From positions 1 through 6,219 of the forward strand of contig JALNXT010000094.1 of NCBI GenBank assembly GCA_023230245.1: DNA of 6,219 bases, written 5' to 3'. The DNA is from Candidatus Cloacimonadota bacterium (GTDB taxonomy: Bacteria > Cloacimonadota > Cloacimonadia > Cloacimonadales > Cloacimonadaceae). Position numbers and translations under genes: made by a program. Below, piece by piece: positions 1 through 6,219 of this stretch. Position 1 is the stretch's first letter. Each line of letters opens with the position of its first letter. Below the pieces are notes generated by a model. That model was not told the origin of the DNA, ran no database searches, and was given only the letters and a program-made list of their open reading frames with translations.

Positions 1-456
1 AACTGCATTCCTGACTGAATTATATGATGTTATGAATTGTTCAAGTGATATGCTCTCATTAAATATTGGATATTCGGGGCTAATACCATGATACCCGAAT
101 TTCAACCAGTCTGAATTAGCATTAAATTCATCTTTATATTTGACTGGAACATTTGATATGGAGTAATCGCCAACCTGTTCATAAACATATAAGGTAAATA
201 TAGCCCCATATTGCTCATGTAGAGATTTTAGTGCTGCAAATTCATGACATTGGAAAATACTTGAATATGTTTCCTGATTTTCTATTAATTCATTCAATAC
301 TAAGTAAACATCATCATAACTGATATGAACAACAATATTAGCTTCATTTTCCATATTTGGTGAAATATCTGTTTGACATATTATTCCAATAGAACAGAGG
401 ATGACGATTAAAATGATTGATCCTAGAAGAGACAGTATTATTTTTTCTTTATCCAT
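1..456 (-). CDS. Membrane-anchored polysaccharide deacetylase-like protein, N-terminal part (cut by left edge)
   Basis: An open frame of 152 codons runs from an ATG at 456-454 without a stop to the left edge, so the C-terminus is missing. Residues about 6-28 are a hydrophobic segment after a short charged start (MDKEK), which reads as a signal anchor or uncleaved signal peptide. The mature part begins near residue 40 with VVHISYDDV (42-50), continues with a helix containing LKSLHEQYGA (76-85), then WLKFGYHG (117-124). An Asp pair at the end of a first beta strand, followed by a strand ending in a Gly-aromatic-His-Gly, resembles the metal-binding layout of NodB-like polysaccharide deacetylase barrels. 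Proteins with this DD...WLKFGxH pattern recur in polysaccharide clusters, from my memory of the family. The start is supported by CGAGG nine bases upstream, and the gene begins four bases after the pyruvyl transferase stop. It probably acts outside the membrane on the polymer. Catalytic activity is not proven, because the remaining motifs lie outside the window. Confidence 0.75.
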   Translation of the reverse strand, partial: MDKEKIILSLLGSIILIVILCSIGIICQTDISPNMENEANIVVHISYDDVYLVLNELIENQETYSSIFQCHEFAALKSLHEQYGAIFTLYVYEQVGDYSISNVPVKYKDEFNANSDWLKFGYHGISPEYPIFNESISLEQFITSYNSVRNAV

Positions 457-460
457 GCTA

Positions 461-1543
461 TTAATCCTCGTTTATTATGTCTGCGAGTTTAGCAAAATCC
501 ACATATAAGAATGTAGGATCGTACAAACAAGACTCATATTTCAATAAATCATAAATCTCAGATGAAAGATTATCAGCATTATTCAATATTTTCACATAGT
601 GTAACGAAGATATCCATTGATAAACCCCACCTACTTTTTTACTTAGATTATTAAATGCAATACAGGGGGTTCCAGTAACCGCTGCAAACAACATCCCGTG
701 CAAACGGTCAGTAATAACTAATTTGACATGAGAAAATTCCGAAAATTTTTTGGACAGTTCTCTTTCACGCATACTTTTGGTTACATTTTTTGCAAGAACA
801 GTAGTTGTAAATATTACTTTTTCATCACATGTAACCGCAATATTCTGTATTTGTTTTTTATCCATTGAAGACAAACAACTTTCTTTATCTTCACGTAAAC
901 AAAGTAGAATTCCCTGTCGTTTACTATCAAATGAAGATTTATTAAGATATAAGGCCATATCTGGTATTAAATACGCATGATGAAATGATCCGCCAATAAA
1001 ATTTTGTTTTACAAATTCAAATGAGGCTTGGTCTCTCAAACAAATATGTAAATTAGGGTGATTTTGATAGTATTTTAGTGATTTTTGTAATTCTTTGTGC
1101 CCAAAATTTGTGTCATCAAAATAAATCGTTTGCGGGAATATAATTATTTTATTTTTTGGGAAAGTACTCAGAATTTCCCTGACCATGCTTTCTTCCGTCA
1201 TCCATAAACTGCCTAAAAACCCACCACCAGTTATAATTAAGATATCATTCGCATTGGTATTAGATTGTATTATAGACTTACATTTACGAACATATGGACC
1301 TGTAAGATCAATAATTGGAATATTTGGGTATGTAGCTCTTAAATATTTAATTTCGGCGGATGCAATTGCATGATCACCAAGATTTCCATGTTCAGGAGAT
1401 CCTAATAATATTAATCGCTTTTTATTAGCAGTTTTTTTTAACATACAAGTATCTTTCCGGTATATCATCTGAGTATAATTAGCTGCTAATATAGACCAAA
1501 CTGAATTGGGGATATATTTCTTCATGATTAAAATCATCTTCAT
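461..1543 (-). CDS. Polysaccharide pyruvyl transferase family protein (EpsI/EpsO/CsaB-like)
   Basis: This 360-aa protein should transfer pyruvate from phosphoenolpyruvate onto a sugar of a polysaccharide or its lipid-linked repeat unit, forming an acidic ketal in the cytoplasm. Visible family motifs, in order, are GSPEHGNLGDHAIASAE (48-64), the glycine-rich TGGGFLG (105-111), CLRDQASF (168-175), PDMAL (194-198), LLCLRED (213-219), ITDRLHG (277-283) and GTPCIAFNN (291-299). The GNLGD and DRLHG signatures are typical of the family, and the EHGNLGDHAI form resembles the Bacillus EpsI/EpsO branch. No signal peptide or membrane segment is seen, and the length is normal. The ATG at 1543 overlaps the stop of the GT2 gene by four bases (ATGA) but has only a weak ribosome site. 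In-frame ATGs at codons 3 and 7 (MKMILIM) are possible alternatives. The family call is firm; the sugar acceptor is unknown. Confidence 0.93.
   Translation of the reverse strand: MKMILIMKKYIPNSVWSILAANYTQMIYRKDTCMLKKTANKKRLILLGSPEHGNLGDHAIASAEIKYLRATYPNIPIIDLTGPYVRKCKSIIQSNTNANDILIITGGGFLGSLWMTEESMVREILSTFPKNKIIIFPQTIYFDDTNFGHKELQKSLKYYQNHPNLHICLRDQASFEFVKQNFIGGSFHHAYLIPDMALYLNKSSFDSKRQGILLCLREDKESCLSSMDKKQIQNIAVTCDEKVIFTTTVLAKNVTKSMRERELSKKFSEFSHVKLVITDRLHGMLFAAVTGTPCIAFNNLSKKVGGVYQWISSLHYVKILNNADNLSSEIYDLLKYESCLYDPTFLYVDFAKLADIINED
466..470 (-). promoter_or_regulatory. Ribosome binding site of the deacetylase-like gene
   Basis: On the minus strand CGAGG lies nine bases before the ATG at 456. 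It falls inside the last codons of the upstream pyruvyl transferase gene, so ribosomes finishing that gene can restart here. It supports the chosen start for an open frame that has no upstream alternative after the preceding stop. Confidence 0.55.
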
Positions 1544-2550
1544 ATCTGTTTTCCAAGGGTTAAATGTTTAATCAATACCAACATTTTAGTTAAATTTGGG
1601 AAATTACATATTAAAGTTGCCAACATTTTATATTTAATTGATATATTTTTATTTTTAATAATCATAATATAAGCAGACCTACATTTTAATTTTAGGGATT
1701 TCTGTATTATCTGAGAATTGGGTACATATTTTTTTATCTGTTGCAGATGATATGGAATTGACGTCGCATATCTATATAATGTGAGAGCTGATAATTTATC
1801 TTCGTGTCTTTCTTGGAAAAAACGCCATCTCTCTTCATAGAATTGCAGTCCGTCTAACCTCTTGAGAGTATAAGGTTGTCCCATGATACTTGTTTCTACT
1901 TGACGATAATAATATAATTTTTTGTTGGTAACACCCACCTTATGTGAGAGATAAAATAATTGATGTGTTGTTGCTACGTCCTCATGAAGTTTACCGACGG
2001 GAAATCGAATGATTTCAAATAATTTTTTTCGATATAATTTGCTCCAAGTAACAACTGTTGATAGAGATAATTCATTATAGAAATTGTAGCACATGTCAAT
2101 TCCTGAGAAAGTTTTTAAAGATTCTGGATTTTCTTCCAAAATTGGATCATTTATATCAAATGCAATTTTCATAACATTACATTGAGCAATATCACAATTA
2201 TATTTTTTACATATTAAATATAGAGTTTCAATAAAATCTAGGGATATAAAATCATCAGAATCAATAAAACTGAGATATTCTCCCTCGGCATTTTCAATAC
2301 CTACGTTTCTGGCATCTGATAATCCTTTTGCTTCACGATGAATAACATTAATTCGATCATCATTTTTACCATATAAATCACAAATGGCAACCGAATTATC
2401 AGACGATGTAGCAGCAATTAGAATAATATCCAAATTATCATATGTCTGGTTAAGGATTGATTCAATACACGTAGGTAGATAGGGTTCAACATTGTATACT
2501 GGAACGATTACGCTAATTAGTGGAAGATCGGTTGAATATCTATTATTCAT
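1540..2550 (-). CDS. GT2-family glycosyltransferase with altered nucleotide-binding motif
   Basis: A 336-aa cytoplasmic glycosyltransferase of the GT-A fold that should move one sugar from a nucleotide-sugar donor to a growing lipid-linked repeat unit. The N-terminal domain shows ISVIVPVYNVEPYL (12-25), QTYDNLDIILI (35-45), GLSDARNVGI (76-85) and the metal-binding DSDD (97-100). Further on come WSKLYRKKLF (169-178) and HED (189-191), which is at the usual place of the catalytic base, then YYYRQ (213-217). The oddity is IAATSSDNS at 45-53, where most relatives read VDDGSTDNS: Asp-Asp-Gly has become Ala-Ala-Thr. The frame is continuous through it. The C-terminal third is basic and less conserved, possibly touching the membrane. 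The start at 2550 is supported by AGAGGG five bases upstream and by an ATGA overlap with the preceding membrane-protein gene. The family is secure; donor and acceptor cannot be read from the sequence. Confidence 0.93.
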   Translation of the reverse strand: MNNRYSTDLPLISVIVPVYNVEPYLPTCIESILNQTYDNLDIILIAATSSDNSVAICDLYGKNDDRINVIHREAKGLSDARNVGIENAEGEYLSFIDSDDFISLDFIETLYLICKKYNCDIAQCNVMKIAFDINDPILEENPESLKTFSGIDMCYNFYNELSLSTVVTWSKLYRKKLFEIIRFPVGKLHEDVATTHQLFYLSHKVGVTNKKLYYYRQVETSIMGQPYTLKRLDGLQFYEERWRFFQERHEDKLSALTLYRYATSIPYHLQQIKKYVPNSQIIQKSLKLKCRSAYIMIIKNKNISIKYKMLATLICNFPNLTKMLVLIKHLTLGKQI

Positions 2551-4490
2551 ACTATCCCTCTTGTGTAGATAGTACCTTCATCATTGTCATAAATGGTATT
2601 AAGCAAGAAAACATTCTCTTCGAACTGGTATGTTGATAAATATGATGGATCAATATATGTCTGTTGGTCTCCTGTAGACACTGTTAATCTAGTTTCATAA
2701 TATGCCTGAGATCGAAAAATAACATAGCTTCTATCTTCAACATTCACGTTCATCTGAAATAGCTCCTGGAAATTATCCGCATAGTCATAGTATGATTGAC
2801 CAAGTATCTGTACACTTGGGTTTTTAAAATAATATTTGTAAAGTGAGAAATCCGTATATAATAATGAACCAGATTCGATATAGTTTTGAATGTTATCAAA
2901 CAGATATAAATCCCCCTCATCAAAATGAGCATATAGTCTTGATGTCACGTCTGTATCAATAAAGATCGCGTTATTATCAGCATCATAGCCTACAAACAGT
3001 GATGAAATCACAATAAGAATACAGAGAATAATTGGCAAAACTAATGAGATTTTTCTCACAGATTTATTTTCATATAATAGATTTATAAGAGCAACACAAC
3101 CAATCCCCATTAATATAGCAAAAAATACACTGAGGGGGAATTGAAATCTATAAAATTGTAACGATTGAGATATAAAAGGAAACATATCTGCTATTCCAGG
3201 AATATAAAATAAAAAGGTTATAGATAATAAAGGAATTAAGATTACCACTTTTTTATTGAGACTTATTTTGGCAAGAAGTACAAATAATCCAAGAAACATA
3301 AATAACAATAAAAAAGCAGGTGCTAAGTTATTGATGAAAAACCCTATTTCATTGCCTGTAATAACCTCATTTACTGTATTTACATTACCCATTTCAATTT
3401 CGGAAAAAAATCGACTATCTATAATACCTAAAACATTAGATAAGTAACTGAGAGTAATATATAATAAAGAGAGTAAAATAACAATAATATATACGATTCT
3501 ATTACCAATAATGAACTTTTTGAAATATAATAGGCTGCCTATACATATGATTAATAGAATTATTAAAATAAATAACTGTTGAGCTGGGTGTACAAGTACC
3601 AAATACATTGCTGAAACTAATGATAACGATGCTAAGATTTTTGGATTTTTAATATGACTGTTGAATATAAGATAAAATACAATTATGGCTCCAAATGTTG
3701 CCATCGCCCGAGGGGCAATTAACTTTAAATTCATAACTACAACAGGAATAACTGAAAAACAAAAAGCAGCTAATAGAGATATTCTTTCAGATTTTGTGAA
3801 ATAATATGAGATATAATATATGAAAATTAATGAAGATATAACTGGAAATACTGAACACACATATATTGATACATTTGACGGCAGTGATGTCAGACAAGTG
3901 GCTATTGCTATATATATCTGATATATGGGAAACATCAAGTATTGGACCATGATCTCACTTGGGAGAATGGCTCCTGTAGAGAGTATTCCTGATGCAACAT
4001 TAGCATGAAAGAGCAAATCTGTGTCCGCATAATAATATGCCACTGAAAAAAAACGTGACAATATCAATATAGTAGTCGTTAATATCAATTCAATCAATAT
4101 CATTGATTTATATAAATTTTTTGAGAAAATCTGAAGAATAATTGTAATATATATCATTACAAAAATTATTAGATTGGGGAAACCTCGAATATCTAACCTT
4201 AGTAATGTCAATAAGACAATGCTAAAAATCACATACAGATACAGTAGTTGTCTAAATGAAATGAATAGCTGAAAATGATCATCATTACATAGATTCTTTT
4301 GATTAGATATTATGAGGAGAAGAGATATAATCAACAACGGGATCAGATAGGACGCACCCTTAAATACCAAGCTATAATTTCCACTTATGCCGAGACCTAC
4401 TAATAATGTGATTACTGCAATGAACGATACATGTGGTAAATATCTTGCAAGGTTATGAAGATAATCCAACATGAATTGCAACCGAGTCAT
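2547..4490 (-). CDS. Polytopic membrane protein, probable GT-C-type glycosyltransferase or polymerase
   Basis: This 647-aa protein has about 15-16 hydrophobic segments between residues 20 and 500, followed by a soluble tail of about 147 residues (501-647) rich in Tyr, Asp and Asn. The loop after roughly the fifth segment carries YYYADTDLLFHANVASG (152-168). An acidic pair (D156, D158) and a His in this loop fit the first extracytoplasmic loop of GT-C transferases, which use lipid-phosphate-linked sugars. Other conserved-looking spots are FPIYQIY (187-193), PRAMA (260-264), HPAQQ (301-305) and YRFQFP (447-452). The arrangement recalls large GT-C-like proteins common in archaeal and some bacterial glycan loci. 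It could transfer a sugar outside the membrane or polymerise repeat units; no separate Wzy- or Wzx-type protein is in the window. The ATG at 4490 has only a weak ribosome site (a GATGG about ten bases upstream), and codon 7 is another Met. The membrane topology is clear, while the exact role is inferred. Confidence 0.85.
   Translation of the reverse strand: MTRLQFMLDYLHNLARYLPHVSFIAVITLLVGLGISGNYSLVFKGASYLIPLLIISLLLIISNQKNLCNDDHFQLFISFRQLLYLYVIFSIVLLTLLRLDIRGFPNLIIFVMIYITIILQIFSKNLYKSMILIELILTTTILILSRFFSVAYYYADTDLLFHANVASGILSTGAILPSEIMVQYLMFPIYQIYIAIATCLTSLPSNVSIYVCSVFPVISSLIFIYYISYYFTKSERISLLAAFCFSVIPVVVMNLKLIAPRAMATFGAIIVFYLIFNSHIKNPKILASLSLVSAMYLVLVHPAQQLFILIILLIICIGSLLYFKKFIIGNRIVYIIVILLSLLYITLSYLSNVLGIIDSRFFSEIEMGNVNTVNEVITGNEIGFFINNLAPAFLLLFMFLGLFVLLAKISLNKKVVILIPLLSITFLFYIPGIADMFPFISQSLQFYRFQFPLSVFFAILMGIGCVALINLLYENKSVRKISLVLPIILCILIVISSLFVGYDADNNAIFIDTDVTSRLYAHFDEGDLYLFDNIQNYIESGSLLYTDFSLYKYYFKNPSVQILGQSYYDYADNFQELFQMNVNVEDRSYVIFRSQAYYETRLTVSTGDQQTYIDPSYLSTYQFEENVFLLNTIYDNDEGTIYTRGIV
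2556..2561 (-). promoter_or_regulatory. Ribosome binding site of the GT2 gene
   Basis: AGAGGG on the minus strand lies five bases before the ATG at 2550, within the last codons (TRG) of the membrane-protein gene. It is the strongest ribosome site in the window and, with the ATGA overlap, points to coupled translation. Confidence 0.6.
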
Positions 4491-4641
4491 AATTATGTTT
4501 CCATCATTTAATTGGGTGTAAAAGTGGCACCAGCATTCGAGTTTCTAGTAACTTAAGGCAATATAGAGTTTGAATGATATAATTTATTAACAGTTAGTTA
4601 TATTTAAGGCCATGGATTTAGAAATTATACGCTATCTGTTA
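4491..4641 (-). other. 151-nt intergenic gap, probable 5' leader of the membrane-protein unit
   Basis: This is the longest non-coding stretch of the window, between the GT4 stop and the membrane-protein start. It is AT-rich and holds no frame worth calling. I find no strong hairpin followed by a T run, so no bacterial-type terminator can be named. The candidate promoter elements are given separately. All other gene junctions here are overlaps or are 4 to 36 bases long, so this gap stands out as a likely regulatory boundary. Confidence 0.6.
4598..4607 (-). promoter_or_regulatory. Candidate TATA-like promoter element before the membrane-protein gene
   Basis: The minus strand reads TTAAATATAA here, close to an archaeal TATA box. 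If used, transcription would start some 25 bases on, near 4574, leaving a leader of roughly 85 bases. If the host is bacterial, an alternative is TATAAT at 4624-4629, but no good -35 box stands 17 bases before it. In such AT-rich DNA either match may arise by chance, so this is only a suggestion. Confidence 0.25.
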
Positions 4642-5886
4642 TTAAGATCTCTCATCCTCACCCAAATTAGATTTTTTATTTAAACATATCTTATATATTT
4701 CTCTCTCATTAGAAACGCAACGCTCCCACGTATACTCTGAAGCTATTTCTCTCAGTCTTTCTTTATCTATATTATTATTTTCTAGTAATACAGAACATAC
4801 AATTTCGCTGAAACGTTCATCAAAATATTCACCATCCGGTACAAGATGACCTGCACCACACATAACTTCAGGAATGCCACCAACCTCACTTGCTACAACT
4901 GGGATTCCACAACTATATGCTTCGACAACGACACATCCCCAGGATTCATTTCGACTCGGTAATATCATTACATCAAAGAGATTCATCCAGTTTGCAACCA
5001 TGTCATACCTTACTCTACCGACAAAAGTTACTTGGAGATTAGCCTGTTTGCATTCATCACGTAATATTGGTTCTAATTCTCCATTACCCACCATTATAAA
5101 CTCTACATTTGATACTTTTTTTTGGATATTTTTAAATATATTTGGTATTCGATCAACACCTTTTACACTTCTAAAATTACCTACAAATCCAACTACAAAT
5201 TTTCTTGTTTGTGTCCAACCTGTTTTTTTTTGCGCGAGATCACGTGTCATTGGTTTAAAATAGGATAAATCAAGACCATTTGGAATTATAACGGAATTAT
5301 TACCAGAATATCCTAATTCTTTAGCATCGTTTAGGAGGCTATGACTTACAAAAATGGCCATATCAGCCTGCTCAATGGCATCCACAGTTAATTTTTGTGT
5401 ATATCGATTGTGTTTTGGAAATGTATGAATATCGGATCCATGAGCAGTAATAACACATGGAACACCAAATTTTTTGGCAATCTGCACACCATAATAACCA
5501 TGTGGATAAGCCCAATGTACATGCAAGATAGTGTTTTTTTGAATATCCATTTGTAAGCCGAGATGATAAGCTCTTTTTTTAAGTTGGTATCTAGGAAAAA
5601 GATGATATAATACCTGATCCAACAATCCAGATGTAAGACCAAGTGAGATATAGGGATCAGTGGAATGATTCAAACACTCAACGTTATTGAAGGCTTTTCC
5701 ACGAAGAAACTGATATAGCAATTGCACATAACGTGAATAAGTAAACGTAACCATATACAATTTGGAATCAACATTTTGATGAATTAATTCATAATATCTT
5801 GAATGTATAAATGGTTCACCATACTGATTTTCTGTTGTCGGGCGTATACCCGTTAGAATCCTAACATTATACTTATCCTTTGACAT
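4642..5886 (-). CDS. GT4-family glycosyltransferase (GT-B fold)
   Basis: A 414-aa cytoplasmic or membrane-associated retaining glycosyltransferase, complete and of normal length. The N-terminal acceptor domain carries HVHWAYPHGYYG (122-133) and TAHGSDIH (147-154), typical of GT4 enzymes in polysaccharide loci. IPNGLD (201-206) marks the linker to the donor domain. That domain starts with VGFVGNFRSVKG (232-243) and contains VGNGELE (266-272) and FVGRV (288-292). The donor-binding signature LPSRNESWGCVVVEAYSCG (309-327) has the E-x7-E pair at E314 and E322, followed by VASEVGGIPEV (331-341). No transmembrane segment is obvious. The start at 5886 is supported by AAGGT five bases upstream, 36 bases after the rmlB stop. 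It should add one sugar to the lipid-linked repeat unit; the sugar cannot be told. A run of nine A residues lies in codons near 219-222 (AQKKT), a possible slippage point, but the frame is intact. Confidence 0.95.
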   Translation of the reverse strand: MSKDKYNVRILTGIRPTTENQYGEPFIHSRYYELIHQNVDSKLYMVTFTYSRYVQLLYQFLRGKAFNNVECLNHSTDPYISLGLTSGLLDQVLYHLFPRYQLKKRAYHLGLQMDIQKNTILHVHWAYPHGYYGVQIAKKFGVPCVITAHGSDIHTFPKHNRYTQKLTVDAIEQADMAIFVSHSLLNDAKELGYSGNNSVIIPNGLDLSYFKPMTRDLAQKKTGWTQTRKFVVGFVGNFRSVKGVDRIPNIFKNIQKKVSNVEFIMVGNGELEPILRDECKQANLQVTFVGRVRYDMVANWMNLFDVMILPSRNESWGCVVVEAYSCGIPVVASEVGGIPEVMCGAGHLVPDGEYFDERFSEIVCSVLLENNNIDKERLREIASEYTWERCVSNEREIYKICLNKKSNLGEDERS

Positions 5887-5891
5887 AAATT

Positions 5892-5896
5892 ACCTT
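5892..5896 (-). promoter_or_regulatory. Ribosome binding site of the GT4 gene
   Basis: AAGGT on the minus strand lies five bases before the ATG at 5886. The 36-base spacer to rmlB also contains the AT-rich run ATATATAATAAATG, which resembles a promoter core but lies too close to the start to be convincing on its own. Confidence 0.4.
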
Positions 5897-5922
5897 ATCA
5901 TTTATTATATATGTTATGTGAT

Positions 5923-6219
5923 TTATTCTGCACAAAGGGTTTCAAGCCACTTCTGGTTTTCCAGATACCACCTTATCGTCTTCACAATACCCTCAGCAAA
6001 CATTGTCTCAGGTTCCCACCCTAAATCCCGCTTGATCTTATCTGCATCGATCGCATACCTCCGGTCATGCCCCTTGCGGTCTGTAACATAGGTGATGAGA
6101 GACTCGTCGATCCCTGAATCGTAGTTATCATGCAGATAACCAATGACGAGACGCACAATATCGATATTGGTCTTCTCATTATGACCGCCTATGTTATAGA
6201 TCTCTCCTGATAGAGCGTT
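5923..6219 (-). CDS. rfbB: dTDP-glucose 4,6-dehydratase, C-terminal part (cut by right edge)
   Basis: The frame enters from the right edge and ends at TAA (5925-5923), giving the last 98 residues of a protein usually about 320-360 long. RmlB/RfbB is an NAD-dependent extended short-chain dehydrogenase that turns dTDP-glucose into dTDP-4-keto-6-deoxyglucose, the entry to dTDP-rhamnose and related sugars. The tail shows the family signatures GEIYNIGGHNEKTNIDIV, then TYVTDRKGHDRRYAID, the nucleotide-binding part with its Arg residues, and KIKRDLGWEPETMFAEGI, which ends with the terminal helix IRWYLENQ. An internal GTG at 6156-6154 could be mistaken for a start, but it encodes the Val of NIDIV, and the homologous sequence continues upstream of it. 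GC content is visibly higher than in the neighbouring transferase genes. It probably heads or belongs to an rml nucleotide-sugar cluster to the right. A related NDP-sugar dehydratase is possible but less likely. Confidence 0.92.
   Translation of the reverse strand, partial: NALSGEIYNIGGHNEKTNIDIVRLVIGYLHDNYDSGIDESLITYVTDRKGHDRRYAIDADKIKRDLGWEPETMFAEGIVKTIRWYLENQKWLETLCAE

Noticed and set aside
750..980. Plus-strand open frame of 76 codons
   Set aside because: It lies wholly within the pyruvyl transferase gene on the opposite strand and shows no motif or supported start. The same applies to the plus-strand frames at 1185-1373, 3256-3447 and 4874-5263.
1432..1439. Eight-base homopolymer near the start of the pyruvyl transferase as a phase-variation switch
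   Set aside because: It encodes an ordinary Lys-Lys-Thr stretch in AT-rich DNA, is shorter than typical switching tracts, and the frame is intact.
2392..2418. Possible frameshift or assembly error in GT2 explaining the missing DDGS motif
   Set aside because: The residues before (QTYDNLDIILI) and after (SSDNSVAICDLY) the change are in the same frame and line up with the family without a gap, so substitution is the better explanation.
4491..4641. Rho-independent terminator or riboswitch in the long gap
   Set aside because: Only short imperfect inverted repeats (about four base pairs) can be drawn, with no stable stem followed by a T run on the minus strand.
5388..5642. Minus-strand open frame of 84 codons in another frame inside GT4
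   Set aside because: It overlaps motif-bearing GT4 sequence (HVHWAYPHG, TAHGSD) and has no recognisable features. The 60-codon frame at 2750-2932 inside the membrane-protein gene is rejected for the same reason.
6154..6156. GTG that could start a 77-aa protein ending at 5923
   Set aside because: The frame is open to the right edge, and the upstream residues (GEIYNIGGHNEKTNIDI) are standard RmlB sequence, so this is an internal Val codon of a truncated gene.
1..6219. CRISPR array, insertion sequence, tRNA or other mobile or RNA element
   Set aside because: No regularly spaced repeats, transposase frame, terminal inverted repeats or cloverleaf-like sequence was seen on either strand.

Overview
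This 6.2 kb window is part of a surface-polysaccharide (exopolysaccharide, capsule or S-layer/lipid-linked glycan) biosynthesis locus. Every supported gene lies on the minus strand, so transcription runs from right to left. In transcription order they are: (1) the last 98 codons of an RmlB/RfbB-type dTDP-glucose 4,6-dehydratase, cut by the right edge; (2) a complete GT4 (GT-B fold) glycosyltransferase; (3) a 151-nt non-coding gap; (4) a 647-aa polytopic membrane protein that looks like a GT-C-type glycosyltransferase or polymerase; (5) a GT2 (GT-A fold) glycosyltransferase; (6) a polysaccharide pyruvyl transferase; and (7) the first 152 codons of a membrane-anchored protein resembling the polysaccharide-deacetylase (NodB-like) fold, cut by the left edge. 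No RNA gene, mobile element or CRISPR array is visible.

Genes 4 to 7 form a tight unit. Genes 4/5 and 5/6 each overlap by four bases (ATGA), and 6/7 are separated by four bases with the ribosome binding site of gene 7 inside the end of gene 6. They are probably co-transcribed and translationally coupled. The gap before gene 4 is the most likely place for an internal promoter. The GT4 gene follows the rmlB stop by 36 bases.

Together the genes suggest this scheme (inference): RmlB supplies the dTDP-4-keto-6-deoxyglucose intermediate for a deoxysugar such as rhamnose. The GT4 and GT2 enzymes add sugars to a carrier-linked repeat unit. The pyruvyl transferase adds a charged pyruvate ketal. The GT-C-like protein acts on lipid-linked sugar outside the membrane, and the deacetylase-like protein may trim or modify the exported polymer.

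The host cannot be fixed from the sequence. The glycan genes are clearly AT-rich, whereas the rmlB tail is visibly richer in GC, which fits the common pattern of a transferred glycan cassette beside a conserved nucleotide-sugar gene. The membrane protein recalls GT-C-like proteins common in methanogenic archaea and also found in bacteria, and the RmlB tail would suit either domain. Start-site signals (AGAGGG, CGAGG, AAGGT) do not decide between the two.

The most notable oddity is in the GT2 enzyme, where the usual VDDGSTDNS-type nucleotide-binding motif reads IAATSSDNS. Two normally acidic residues are alanine while the rest of the domain is intact. I see no clear evidence for a wholly new biological system.
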